Made by a program: the position numbers and the translations under genes. 64,000 nucleotides of DNA from Vibrio sp. ED004 (lineage in GTDB: Bacteria > Pseudomonadota > Gammaproteobacteria > Enterobacterales > Vibrionaceae), in the NCBI RefSeq assembly GCF_023206395.1, contig NZ_CP066150.1, positions 1,116,001-1,180,000 on the forward strand, written 5' to 3'. Numbering within the stretch: position 1 is the first letter of the stretch; the number at the start of each line of letters is the position of its first letter. Shown in pieces: positions 6,971 to 15,305 of this stretch. The notes below the pieces were generated by a model, which saw nothing but the letters and a program-made list of their open reading frames with translations, ran no database searches and had not been told where the DNA came from.

Positions 6971-7894
6971 ATGACTTATTTAATGAATCGTATCGCTAGC
7001 TCAGTAAAAGCAACGGCTCAATTGAGTGTGCTTGGTAGTGTGTTAATGGCTGGTTCTGTGATGTCACTGAACGTGAATGCTGAAGACATTCTAACCAGTA
7101 CACCAGTGACTTATGCATTGGCGACAGAGCTAACCAAAGGCACAGACATTACAACCGAATACTTGCCACCCAAGCGTTACGGTATTGACCGTTTGCCGAA
7201 TTGGTTCGGTACCAAGGGCGCAAGTAAAGTGCTTCAATCGGGCGAAAAGGCGACCGTTGCGGTAACACTGTCATCGATCTGGCAAGCGGATCCTACCTTT
7301 GTATACGCAAGACAAGGCAATATCCGTTTGGTTGAGGTTGATGCCGCTCAAGCGATTACACCGCGAGCGCAGGGTGTTGCAGCACTTACATTGTCGAATG
7401 GTGATGTGTCTAAATACGCGTGGTTAAACCCTACCAACTTAACGCGTATGGCGGCGATTGTGGCTGACGACTTTAAGTTGTTGTGGCCTGCGCAAGCTGA
7501 AACGATTGATAGCAACTTACAACGTGTGATGTTGGATGTTCGTGAACTGATTAACAAGCAGCAGGCGGTATTGCTAGATAATGACGTAGATTCAGTATTG
7601 TTGCTTTCAGAAAGCTTGGAAGATTTCGCCTCTGGCAGCCAACTGTTTGTCGAAGAGCGTATGTTCAAAGCCGAACTGGAATGGACAGACGAAGACAAAG
7701 CCAAGCTAAAAGCGATGTTTTCGGAAGACGATGCTCTATGGTTAGTTACAGCGAAAAAGCCAAGCAACTTGATTAAATCATTGGTACCGAATGAGCGTAT
7801 CTTGGTTGTGGATTCTGTTGATCGCTGGGGTAGAGCAGGAATCAACACCAAAGCGCCGTTTGCCCGTTGGGAAGTACAGCCCTTCAAAGGCTAA
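6971..7894 (+). CDS. Second periplasmic binding protein of the metal operon (FpvF-like)
   Basis: This 307-residue exported protein has the signal MTYLMNRIASSVKATAQLSV, cleaved near SLNVNA. The fold looks like a diverged ZnuA/TroA relative: an N-terminal domain, then a KYAWLNPTNLTRMAAIVADDF segment where NPxN replaces the usual NPHxW, then a long linking helix (IDSNLQRVMLDVRELINKQ) and a second domain. The metal-ligand histidines of the first binding protein are missing, so it probably binds something other than a bare metal ion, for example an organic chelate. The ATG at 6971 follows the permease stop by 2 bases; a longer frame runs back into the permease and is rejected. It matches FpvF, the second binding protein of the Pseudomonas system, in position. 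Confidence 0.72.
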   Translation: MTYLMNRIASSVKATAQLSVLGSVLMAGSVMSLNVNAEDILTSTPVTYALATELTKGTDITTEYLPPKRYGIDRLPNWFGTKGASKVLQSGEKATVAVTLSSIWQADPTFVYARQGNIRLVEVDAAQAITPRAQGVAALTLSNGDVSKYAWLNPTNLTRMAAIVADDFKLLWPAQAETIDSNLQRVMLDVRELINKQQAVLLDNDVDSVLLLSESLEDFASGSQLFVEERMFKAELEWTDEDKAKLKAMFSEDDALWLVTAKKPSNLIKSLVPNERILVVDSVDRWGRAGINTKAPFARWEVQPFKG

Positions 7895-7920
7895 TCAGCG
7901 CGATTAAAATGGTAGGATCA

Positions 7921-7951
7921 AAAAAGCAGCCAAATAGAGGCTGCTTTTTTT
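7921..7951 (+). terminator. Terminator of the metal operon
   Basis: AAAAAGCAGCC (7921-7931) pairs with GGCTGCTTTTT (7939-7949), and the T-run continues. It is 26 bases past the last stop codon and marks the operon's end. Confidence 0.92.
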
Positions 7952-8007
7952 GTTCTTGTCCGTTGACTCAATTCGGAGAGTTGGACAAGAGGACTGCGAG
8001 ATTAAGC

Positions 8008-8217
8008 TTATTCTACAGTTTTTGTCTTTTCAGCTTCGACAGCTGCTTCTACTGAACTTTCAGCTTGCTCTTGAGCTGCTTTCGCTTGTTCTTCAGCTTC
8101 CATTTTTGCGCGGTCAGCTTTAGAAATGTAGCGAGGCTTGTTGCTACTATGCAGTTTAGAATTCGCCTGTTTCTGCTTCTTTTTTAGAATTTGATTGATT
8201 TTTTTCTTACGGTTCAT
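8008..8217 (-). CDS. DUF2986 small basic protein
   Basis: This 69-residue protein starts MNRKKKINQILKKKQKQAN, followed by LHSSNKPRYISKADRAKMEAEEQA and an Ala/Glu-rich tail. The strongly basic N-terminus with the NKPRYISKADR core is the DUF2986 pattern, a small cytoplasmic family common in Vibrio and Shewanella. The charge pattern suggests binding to nucleic acid or the ribosome, but no function is known to me. The C-terminal acidic helix is probably variable. It is monocistronic and converges on the metal-operon terminator. Confidence 0.8.
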   Translation of the reverse strand: MNRKKKINQILKKKQKQANSKLHSSNKPRYISKADRAKMEAEEQAKAAQEQAESSVEAAVEAEKTKTVE

Positions 8218-8314
8218 TGCTGCATAGCCTTGTATTTAGTTTAGGCGGTGGAGGATAATCATTTTAGCTCTAGAACTCAATATTTACATGGTATTCAGCA
8301 AGGAAAATATCACT

Positions 8315-8830
8315 ATGCAGGCAGTCGAGACCGAACGTTTACGATTAAGAATGATCACACCTGAAGATGCGGCGTTTATTCAACGATTATACAGCTCAGA
8401 AGATTTCCTGCGTTACATTGGTGATAAGGAAATCAGCGACACTGAAAAGGCTGTCGAGTACATCGAAAACAACATTCTTAAGATGCACGAAGAGAAAGGT
8501 GTCTGCTTGTTGATGGTTGAAATCAAGGATGCTTCAACGCCAATTGGTATCTGCGGACTAATAAAAAGAGACACCTTGGAGTCGCATGATATTGGTTACG
8601 GGTTTATTCCTGAGTTTTATGGTCAAGGCTTTGCCCAAGAAGCAGCAGAGGCGATAATTGAACAAGCTAAACAGAATGCTGACATCGATCATTTAGTTGC
8701 CATCACAACCTCTGATAACATTCGAAGTATCGCACTACTGACTAAGTTAGGCTTTGTGTTCGAGCGAGTTGAAGATGTGATAAGCGAAAGCGTTAATCTC
8801 AACTTGTACGGTTTCTCATTAGGTAATTAA
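8315..8830 (+). CDS. GNAT acetyltransferase, RimJ/RimL type
   Basis: This 171-residue protein begins VETERLRLRMITPEDAAFI, the standard opening of RimJ/RimL-like N-acetyltransferases. It continues with PIGICGLIKRD, HDIGYGFIPEFYGQGFAQEAAEAI (the acetyl-CoA-binding Q/RxxGxA/G region) and NIRSIALLTKLGF. It transfers acetyl from acetyl-CoA to an amine; the substrate is unknown and could be a protein N-terminus or a small amine. I prefer ATG 8315 over 8288 because AAGGA at 8300-8304 is well placed for it and family members start at MQxxETERL. It may be co-transcribed with ygbA, which starts 3 bases after its stop. Confidence 0.85.
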   Translation: MQAVETERLRLRMITPEDAAFIQRLYSSEDFLRYIGDKEISDTEKAVEYIENNILKMHEEKGVCLLMVEIKDASTPIGICGLIKRDTLESHDIGYGFIPEFYGQGFAQEAAEAIIEQAKQNADIDHLVAITTSDNIRSIALLTKLGFVFERVEDVISESVNLNLYGFSLGN

Positions 8831-8833
8831 AAT

Positions 8834-9229
8834 ATGTTCCAACATAACAATATTCTACAAGGCGAGCTGGCAACGGAGTACAAAACCGTTATTGCGATGG
8901 TGCACATCTATTGCAAAGACCACCACGGTGAAGTTTGTCAGAATAACGCGTTATGTGAGGAGTGTGATCAACTGCTGCGTTATGCCGAAACACGGCTGGA
9001 TCGATGCCCTTATGGCGCAGCAAAACCGACCTGTAATAAGTGTCCGACTCATTGCTATAAACCAGACCCGAAAGAGCAAATGCGTTTAGTAATGCGCTAT
9101 GCCGGGCCAAGAATGCTACTTAAGCATCCGATATTAGCGATCAGGCATTTGATTCATGAGAAGCGAAAAGTGCCTGAAAAGCCGCTGCCGAACGTATCTA
9201 ATCGTCATATCCGAATGAACAAGAAGTAA
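8834..9229 (+). CDS. ygbA: YgbA family protein (nitrosative-stress associated, cysteine-rich)
   Basis: This 131-residue protein shows the family signature clearly: CKDHHGEVC..ALCEECDQLLRYAETRLDRCPYG, then KPTCNKCPTHCYKP, then MRYAGPRMLLKHPILAIRHL. The eight or nine conserved cysteines look like a metal or iron-sulfur site. E. coli ygbA is induced by nitric oxide through relief of NsrR repression and supports recovery from nitrosative stress. Here it directly follows the GNAT gene and ends before a strong terminator at 9261. I saw no clear NsrR site immediately upstream, so regulation may come from the GNAT promoter. Family identity is confident; exact function is not settled. Confidence 0.9.
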   Translation: MFQHNNILQGELATEYKTVIAMVHIYCKDHHGEVCQNNALCEECDQLLRYAETRLDRCPYGAAKPTCNKCPTHCYKPDPKEQMRLVMRYAGPRMLLKHPILAIRHLIHEKRKVPEKPLPNVSNRHIRMNKK

Positions 9230-9260
9230 GTGGCGCTTTAAAGTTGTTGCTGAAGAAACG

Positions 9261-9289
9261 AAAAAGGTCTGATTTCTCAGACCTTTTTT
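9261..9289. terminator. Bidirectional terminator between ygbA and the MATE gene
   Basis: AAAAAGGTCTGA (9261-9272) pairs with TCAGACCTTTTT (9277-9288) across TTTC. The run of As on the left and Ts on the right makes it usable from both convergent genes. Confidence 0.9.
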
Positions 9290-9339
9290 GATGTAGATAC
9301 GTTTTATCTAAGCTTGAATTATAGTCAGGTAAATGTAAC

Positions 9340-10737
9340 TTACGCCGCTTGTGGTTCTTCGTAGGTCACCGTTAGGTTGTTGATCCAGCGTCGGCTCAAG
9401 TAACGGTGTGAACAGATGGCCAGTTTCACCACTTCTTCGACTAACATCAGACCATAGATGTATTTGAAGTCCCACCCAGCGACAAACGCGCCGTAAACAC
9501 ATACTGGAATGCCCACCATCCACATCGCGATGAAATCCATACGAAGGCAGAAAGCGTTATCACCACCAGCACGAATGATACCGTTAATGATCACCATGTT
9601 GAGCATACGAATCACAACCGCAAAGCACATGATCATCATCGCTGGAGAAGCAAGCGGGTATAAAGCGTCTGTGGTCAGGTTTAGCCATGATAGAACATGC
9701 TCTTTACCCATAAACAATAGCAAGCCTACAACCGCACCAAAACCAACCACGGCTTTAATGAACGTCAGACCCATACTCATAGCGTCATCAAACTCATCTC
9801 GACCTAATGAATGGCCAAGCAACACTGAACACGCAACCGAGATACCAAAGAATATCGAGTAACACAGCGACTCAAAAGGCGCGAGCATTGAGAATACCGC
9901 GAGCTCCGTTGTGCCCATATGACCAAAGATCATTTGGTATGCCATGGTACCCATTGCCCATAAAACGGCATTCATGGTTAATGGCAGCGCAATACGACGG
10001 TAAGATAACCAAAGCGACGGACGATGCGGTGAACTCGGTGTCGTTAACAGCCAGTGGTTACGCATACGCATGTAGCCATACATCAAACCCACTTGAATCA
10101 AGCGAGCTAAAGTTGTCGCCAATGCCGCACCCGCAACGCCCATCGCTGGAATACCGAAGGCACCTTTGATGAGCACGAAGTTAAGTGCGATGTTGAGGGC
10201 AATCGTCACCGCACCAAGCAATAGTGGTGTTACGGTGTCACCTGATGAGCGCATGCTTGCTTCTACCACGACCACGATGTGAGTCAGCAGCAGTACAGGG
10301 AATCCATACCAAAGGTAAGTCGCGCCAAGTTCAATCACGGTTTGATCGCTGGTTTGCAACATCATCAAAAACTGAGAACCAAGAGTGATGATTGCAGTCA
10401 CAGGTAGCAGAACTTTTAAGCCAAATACCATCGCGATGGATGACACTGTACGTGCGCTTTTACGGTCGTTCTTTCCCCAATATTGAGCGACTAATGTTCC
10501 GTTTGCTGAGGCCAACCCTGCCATAATCATAATAGCAACGAAGTGCCATTTTGATGCAATTCCCACAGCGGCAGCTGCTTCCATGCCGAAGTCACTGACC
10601 ATTAACACGTCAGCAAGGGCGAGAATAGCAACCAGCGCGCTTTGCAAAGCAACAGGCAAACCAAGTTTAACGATACGAGGTAAGATGCTCTCTGGCTTGT
10701 TATTCATAGATGAGTTAGGGTTGATGTTAGTTGTCAT
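9340..10737 (-). CDS. MATE family multidrug/organic cation efflux transporter (copy 1)
   Basis: This 465-residue protein has twelve predicted membrane segments in two halves, beginning ILPRIVKLGLPVALQSALVAI and with the MATE-typical GLASANGTLVAQYWGKND and GVAGAALATTLARLIQV motifs. MATE carriers export cationic drugs or metabolites using a Na+ or H+ gradient across the inner membrane. The C-terminus (RRWINNLT) is nearly the same as that of the second MATE protein in this window at 27888 (KKWINNLI), and each is divergent from an AraC-type gene, so the two pairs are paralogous. Its promoter must lie in the 50 bases before 10788. The AraC neighbour is the likely regulator. Confidence 0.92.
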   Translation of the reverse strand: MTTNINPNSSMNNKPESILPRIVKLGLPVALQSALVAILALADVLMVSDFGMEAAAAVGIASKWHFVAIMIMAGLASANGTLVAQYWGKNDRKSARTVSSIAMVFGLKVLLPVTAIITLGSQFLMMLQTSDQTVIELGATYLWYGFPVLLLTHIVVVVEASMRSSGDTVTPLLLGAVTIALNIALNFVLIKGAFGIPAMGVAGAALATTLARLIQVGLMYGYMRMRNHWLLTTPSSPHRPSLWLSYRRIALPLTMNAVLWAMGTMAYQMIFGHMGTTELAVFSMLAPFESLCYSIFFGISVACSVLLGHSLGRDEFDDAMSMGLTFIKAVVGFGAVVGLLLFMGKEHVLSWLNLTTDALYPLASPAMMIMCFAVVIRMLNMVIINGIIRAGGDNAFCLRMDFIAMWMVGIPVCVYGAFVAGWDFKYIYGLMLVEEVVKLAICSHRYLSRRWINNLTVTYEEPQAA

Positions 10738-10787
10738 AAGCTCTCCGATTTATGGCAGAACTATAGTGATTTGAGCGAAGTAACAAC

Positions 10788-11681
10788 ATGTTTAAAAAAC
10801 AACAAAACCTGTGCGAATCCGTCATTGATACCATGAAGCCTAAATCAACGTGGCAAGATGATGTTTTTCTCGCGGAACAATGTAAAGAACGTTTTTTGAC
10901 CGTTGAAGATATCCCGGAAATGAAAAGCTGTGGTGTCTACATGGGGGGTATGGCAAAGCTGCATGACGCGTATTGGGTTGAGCGTGAATCAGTGGATGTT
11001 CATACGTTGATTTTTACACAAGAAGGGGGCGGAATCCTTACCACCGCAACTTCAGTGCAAGCGATTACACCATACACGCTGGTGGTTCTTCCTGCTGGAA
11101 GCCCATTTCGCTTTGAACTCGATTCTCAATACAACTATTGGAAAATGGCGTGGATGCTGACGCCAGATACCCCGCAGTGGCAACATATCGCGAGCTTAGG
11201 TCAGAGCATTGTCCCTTTCGGCGAGTGCGAACAAATCTGGTCACTAATGAACTTGGTTCACTTTGAAATTGGGGGCAGGGCCAGTTATCGAAAGCTACTG
11301 ATGAGTGAAATCATTCGCACGTTAACAGGGTTTGAGCCTAAATCGACCAGCACCACGGCACGTGTTCAGGCGTTATACAACGAAATCGAGAGCAGTCTGC
11401 ATTTAGCGTGGACAGTGGCAGGGATGGCCGAGCGTGTATTTATCAGTGAAGAGCAGTTAAATCGAGTCACGAAGTCGCTGTTTAATGTTTCTCCGCGCAG
11501 CAAATTGATTCAGCTGAGAATGGATAAAGCGACCAGTTTATTAAAGCAGCAAGATTGGTCGGTGTCGATGATAGCCAATCGTCTGGGCTATAAAGACCCA
11601 TATAACTTCTCACATCGGTTTAAGAAGCATTTTGGTTTATCACCGAGTCAATATCGTAAAAGTCACCGCCTGACACGCTAA
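10788..11681 (+). CDS. AraC-family transcriptional regulator divergent from MATE copy 1
   Basis: This 297-residue regulator has an N-terminal cupin-like sensor domain (VHTLIFTQEGGGILTT, then VVLPAGSPFRFELDSQYNYWKMAWML) and a C-terminal double helix-turn-helix: AWTVAGMAERVFISEEQLNRV, then the second HTH WSVSMIANRLGYKDPYNFSHRFKKHFG with the closing SPSQYRK. It is divergently arranged with the MATE gene, only 50 bases apart, so it probably controls the exporter and itself. The sensor domain architecture (RG-type W.xAWIF/L motif) and pairing are the same as in the frameshifted copy at 29407. Confidence 0.9.
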   Translation: MFKKQQNLCESVIDTMKPKSTWQDDVFLAEQCKERFLTVEDIPEMKSCGVYMGGMAKLHDAYWVERESVDVHTLIFTQEGGGILTTATSVQAITPYTLVVLPAGSPFRFELDSQYNYWKMAWMLTPDTPQWQHIASLGQSIVPFGECEQIWSLMNLVHFEIGGRASYRKLLMSEIIRTLTGFEPKSTSTTARVQALYNEIESSLHLAWTVAGMAERVFISEEQLNRVTKSLFNVSPRSKLIQLRMDKATSLLKQQDWSVSMIANRLGYKDPYNFSHRFKKHFGLSPSQYRKSHRLTR

Positions 11682-11911
11682 CTTATTGATCTGAAAATCA
11701 AAGTAAAAGGTCGGTAGAAATGTGTCTGATATTCGGACGAAATCTAACTCAAAAGCTAATATAAAACAGTGTTCATTTACGATGTCCGATAACTGAAGAA
11801 TGCAGTAGATTTACTGTATTGTTAACGATCGGGGTTATGTACTTTTCTCTTACTTTTATGGTCATGCCTAGGCAAATCGGTATGACTGATTCATAAAATA
11901 AGAGGTAAGTG

Positions 11912-12256
11912 ATGCCACAAGACATAACGGACATGCCGGACTTTAGTTCTGAACGGATAATCGTTCTTAACAGCAGAGAAGTGAATACTAAAACGAAATT
12001 GGTCCGAAAGGAAGACAACGGGTCAATCGTCGGGACATTATCTGAACCACACCGTAAGGTACTTTTCTATCTTTACCAGAACAAAGGCGTGGTCATCAGC
12101 AAGAATATTCTCAAGCGTGTAGGGTGGCCTGGTAAGTCTGTAACATCCGCTTCCGTGCTTGTTGCCATCTATGAAATTCGCAGAATGATGGACTGTAAAT
12201 GCATCTATACCATACCGAATGAAGGCTATTTATTAGAGCCCAGACCCTGCTGTTGA
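11912..12256 (+). CDS. Stand-alone winged-helix (OmpR/ToxR-type) DNA-binding protein, copy 1
   Basis: This 114-residue protein is essentially a winged helix-turn-helix of the Trans_reg_C type: VNTKTKLVRKEDNGSIVG, HRKVLFYLYQNKGVVISKNIL, then the recognition region VTSASVLVAIYEIRRMM and the wing IYTIPNEGYLLEP. Unlike OmpR it has no receiver domain, and unlike ToxR/CadC it has no membrane helix or periplasmic part after the wing. AGAGG at 11901-11905 fits the ATG at 11912 better than the upstream GTG. The next gene is its paralogue. Target genes are unknown; the neighbouring MFS gene at 12860 is one candidate. Confidence 0.8.
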   Translation: MPQDITDMPDFSSERIIVLNSREVNTKTKLVRKEDNGSIVGTLSEPHRKVLFYLYQNKGVVISKNILKRVGWPGKSVTSASVLVAIYEIRRMMDCKCIYTIPNEGYLLEPRPCC

Positions 12257-12410
12257 TATTCTGTTCATATTCTTATAATAAAAATTTAATCTCTTTACCG
12301 TATACGCTGCTTTCATTATCTTCGATTTTAAGCGTCCATTTATAAGTGACGTTATTAAACACATCTCTTAATAAAGTTGTGTCGTTGGTTGCTCTATTAG
12401 GGAATATTAT

Positions 12411-12752
12411 ATGAATACGGACTCTTCCCCTGTAATTGAAGGTAAACGTGTAGAACAAAACGAGGTATTGGAGGTAAACGGAAAGGTTATTGAGCTGAAC
12501 ACAAAGCTCATACGCAATCTAGAAAATGGTTATATCGTTGGAACGATGCCATTAGCTTACAGAAAAATGATTCTCTCTATGAATCGTCATCGTGGACAAC
12601 TATTCAGTGTCCGCCAGCTAAAAAATATCGGTTGGGAAGGTGAGAAGGTCACCAACTCTTCGGTGATTGTCGCTATTTCAGAGATACGCTCAATTCTTGG
12701 TGATGGATTGATCTTAACGATCACGGGCGAAGGCTATGTGTTTCAACCATAG
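12411..12752 (+). CDS. Stand-alone winged-helix DNA-binding protein, copy 2
   Basis: This 113-residue protein has the same layout as the gene before it: VIELNTKLIRNLENGYIVG, YRKMILSMNRHRGQLFSVRQL, VTNSSVIVAISEIRSIL and the wing ILTITGEGYVFQP. Identity with copy 1 looks moderate, so the duplication is old. No receiver, sensor or membrane domain is attached. AGGGAA lies just before the ATG. The gap from copy 1 is 154 bases, so it may have its own promoter. The pair could act as a heterodimer or on two sites; that is speculation. Confidence 0.8.
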   Translation: MNTDSSPVIEGKRVEQNEVLEVNGKVIELNTKLIRNLENGYIVGTMPLAYRKMILSMNRHRGQLFSVRQLKNIGWEGEKVTNSSVIVAISEIRSILGDGLILTITGEGYVFQP

Positions 12753-12777
12753 TGTGAACCACTAAGTATCGCGTATA

Positions 12778-12826
12778 AAAAAGGGCGCTTCCTTCAGACT
12801 TATCGTCTTTGGTGAAGAGCCCCTCA
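12778..12826. terminator. Probable bidirectional terminator between wHTH copy 2 and the MFS gene
   Basis: An A-run followed by AGGGCGCTTC and, 25 bases later, GAAGAGCCCCT gives a stem with one mismatch. A inner hairpin (AGACTTATCGTCTTT) is also possible. It sits between two convergent genes. The plus-strand T-run is poor, so it probably serves mainly the minus-strand MFS gene. Confidence 0.5.
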
Positions 12827-12859
12827 GTGTATCGTTCAATCTTACGAGATTAGAATCGA

Positions 12860-14011
12860 TTACTCGCCAGCGATTTGCAGTGGAGAGCGTTTTAGGCTTG
12901 CGATCAGCATGTAGATCGTTGTCGCTAGCAGAGACGCGAACAGGTAAGTGAATAATCCTGCTTGAGAATCCATGAAACTGTCTGCCACAATTGGCCCCGC
13001 AACTGAACCGATGCTGTAGCAAAGCAGCATGATTTGAGTCACTGACACCAAGTAGCTTGGATCTAAGTTACGGCAGCCCAAGTTAATTGCAATTGGGTAA
13101 AGTGCGAACGTCGCCATGCCTAGCACGAACAGGCTCATGCCTAGTACGTAGAAGTCATGATTGATCGTTAGTACGCCAATGCTTGCAACACCGAGTAGGC
13201 AGAACAAAGCCATCAACAACACTTGTCCTACATGGTGAGATAACCAAGTCACCATCGGCTGCACAGCCATGCCACCCATGATCACTAAAGCCATCAAACC
13301 ACCAATGTCTTCATGCGCAATGTTACGTTGAGCAAGCTCTACAGGCATTAAACCGTAAATCGCACCCAGTGTAAGTCCAGACACGATGCAGCCAATTAAA
13401 GCGCTGTGGCTCAATTTGCTGACCTGTTTTAGAGACAAAGACTGAGCATCGTGAATCTGTGGTGGTGTCGCTTGTCCGTACATCAACACAATGATCGCAC
13501 CAAATAGCAGAGTGAACATCGCAATAAAAGGTACGCCACCAGTGATACCTAGATAACCAATACCTAGCTGACCAACCGCAGAACCGCCGTACAAAGAACA
13601 CATGTAAATCGCTAGGCGTTTAGCACGTTGTGATTCGTCACCGCTCATAAGCCATGACTCAACGATTACAAATATGCCTGCTACCGCAACACCAGCAACA
13701 AAACGAGCCAATAGCCATACTGCTTGATGTGGGATCAATGGCAACACAAGGATCGTTGCAATGAATACGCTCAGTGCCACTACGAATGCGTCTTTATGAC
13801 CAATACGAGCAATAGCGCGCTCGATCAATAACGTACCCGCTAGAAGACCTGCATAAAAGGCACTCGCCAACCAACTCGATAGATTACTGTCTAGGCCATA
13901 TTCAGACAGCATTAATGGCAAAGAGCTCATTAAGTAGCCTGAAGCGATCGCGTAGAAAGACAGTGCAATAACTGGAACGGTTATGCGAGTTGTTGGTTGG
14001 ATGTTGTCCAA
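12860..14011 (-). CDS. MFS transporter (YcaD-like, unknown substrate)
   Basis: This 383-residue protein has twelve membrane segments. After VIALSFYAIASGYLMSSLPLML it has the MFS loop motif with LASAFYAGLLAGTLLIERAIARIGHKD (the GxxxDRxGHK-like position), and later RFVAGVAVAGIFVIVESWL. The latter (VxESW) is typical of the YcaD/sugar-type single-unit MFS carriers. The substrate cannot be read from sequence. It is monocistronic, convergent with the wHTH pair and followed on its promoter side by a 268-base region before the AraC gene. Confidence 0.88.
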   Translation of the reverse strand: MDNIQPTTRITVPVIALSFYAIASGYLMSSLPLMLSEYGLDSNLSSWLASAFYAGLLAGTLLIERAIARIGHKDAFVVALSVFIATILVLPLIPHQAVWLLARFVAGVAVAGIFVIVESWLMSGDESQRAKRLAIYMCSLYGGSAVGQLGIGYLGITGGVPFIAMFTLLFGAIIVLMYGQATPPQIHDAQSLSLKQVSKLSHSALIGCIVSGLTLGAIYGLMPVELAQRNIAHEDIGGLMALVIMGGMAVQPMVTWLSHHVGQVLLMALFCLLGVASIGVLTINHDFYVLGMSLFVLGMATFALYPIAINLGCRNLDPSYLVSVTQIMLLCYSIGSVAGPIVADSFMDSQAGLFTYLFASLLATTIYMLIASLKRSPLQIAGE

Positions 14012-14279
14012 TGCAGGAGCCTCCGATAGTGAAAGAAACGATGAATTTTCCGCGACTATGGGGGAGAAACTGAATTGGGTAAAACGAATAAAAATGGTCG
14101 TTAAGATAAAAGAAATTTATCGACTAACGAAACTAAAATACCGTTGCGATATTTGGTGATATAACGAGATTTTATCTGGTCAAAAAGCCGTTAAACCTTT
14201 GTTCATCGGCCATTTAATAGAGGAGGAGATCGCATATTAATTACTGTGACTAGAATTTAATTAAATGCGTTATTTTCTG

Positions 14280-15305
14280 TTAGACAGCTTCTTTACGGTA
14301 TTGACGTGGCGAGCTTCCGCTCCATTTGCGAAAGGCATGACGAAAGTTCGCGCTATCAGAAAATCCCACACGTTCAGAGATCTCCTCAATGCTCATTTTG
14401 GTGGATGATAGATAGTGTCGGGAAAGATGAAAGCGAACGTGGTCGAGTATCTTCTGATAGCTGGTATCGGCAGCTTTAAGGTGTCTGCGCAGTGTGCGAG
14501 AAGACATCCCCAATTCTGAAGAGATAGATTCTATCGATGGGTAACTTCCTGGCCTCTCAAGCAGCATTTGAGAGACTTTCTCTTTAAGGCTGGTGGCCGC
14601 ACTGACTTTTGCCAACATGTCATCACATGATTTAAGACACATCTGCAGCGTGATGGTATTGGCTGTAGGAAGAGGCGAGTACAAGCTGGTTGCATCAAAC
14701 TGCCATTCGAGGCGATCACTATTAAATTCAACTGGGCAAAGGAAAATCTCTGTATAGAGGTCACCGTATTCTGGTTTCGGATAAGGGAAACGGATCACTT
14801 GGGATGGAAAGGGCTGTTGAAGGACTTCTTCACACAGGCTTTGAATCGCCGCGAACCAATACTCGCAACAAAATGGCAGCAGAGAGTCCAAGTCGATCAG
14901 CTGTTCCGCTCTAAAGTATCCAACGTTATCTTCTACCGACATGGTTTTTCTCAACACCGGGCCGGCAAGTTGGAGATATTTAAATCCAATCAGCAAAGCA
15001 TCTAACAGCGTTTCGCTACTGAATACCGCATAACCCAAAACACCAAAGTCGCTAAACCGAGCTTGTTGGCCAACTCTTAACCCTAAACCGTCTTCATCAG
15101 TATTCGCCAGTGCATTACTAAACACCGCCAACTTTTGCGCCAAGGTAATGTGCGTGTCTGGCGTGTTGAGCTGAAGATCATCAATGTTACTGCCTTCCAA
15201 CAACGCTTCGATATTAAGCGCGGGTGACATATAGCGATGCAGTAGTTGAAGATCAAGAATACCGAATGCTTGCATATCGGGTTCGTAGACTGCGGTGTAT
15301 TCCAT
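14280..15305 (-). CDS. AraC-family regulator with arabinose-binding-like N-terminal domain (ArgR/OruR type)
   Basis: This 341-residue protein has an N-terminal Arabinose_bd-type domain (GLRVGQQARFSDFGVLGYAVFSS is diagnostic) and a C-terminal AraC HTH ending SDSANFRHAFRKWSGSSPRQYRK. Regulators of this group often control catabolism of amino acids, lipids or alcohols. I prefer the ATG at 15305 over 15332 because AGAGG precedes it by 7 bases on this strand. It is divergent from the acyl-CoA ligase/GMC dehydrogenase operon, and the gap contains a perfect 10-bp inverted repeat (15514-15523 and 15591-15600), which suits binding by an AraC-type activator. Control of that operon is inferred. Confidence 0.88.
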   Translation of the reverse strand: MEYTAVYEPDMQAFGILDLQLLHRYMSPALNIEALLEGSNIDDLQLNTPDTHITLAQKLAVFSNALANTDEDGLGLRVGQQARFSDFGVLGYAVFSSETLLDALLIGFKYLQLAGPVLRKTMSVEDNVGYFRAEQLIDLDSLLPFCCEYWFAAIQSLCEEVLQQPFPSQVIRFPYPKPEYGDLYTEIFLCPVEFNSDRLEWQFDATSLYSPLPTANTITLQMCLKSCDDMLAKVSAATSLKEKVSQMLLERPGSYPSIESISSELGMSSRTLRRHLKAADTSYQKILDHVRFHLSRHYLSSTKMSIEEISERVGFSDSANFRHAFRKWSGSSPRQYRKEAV

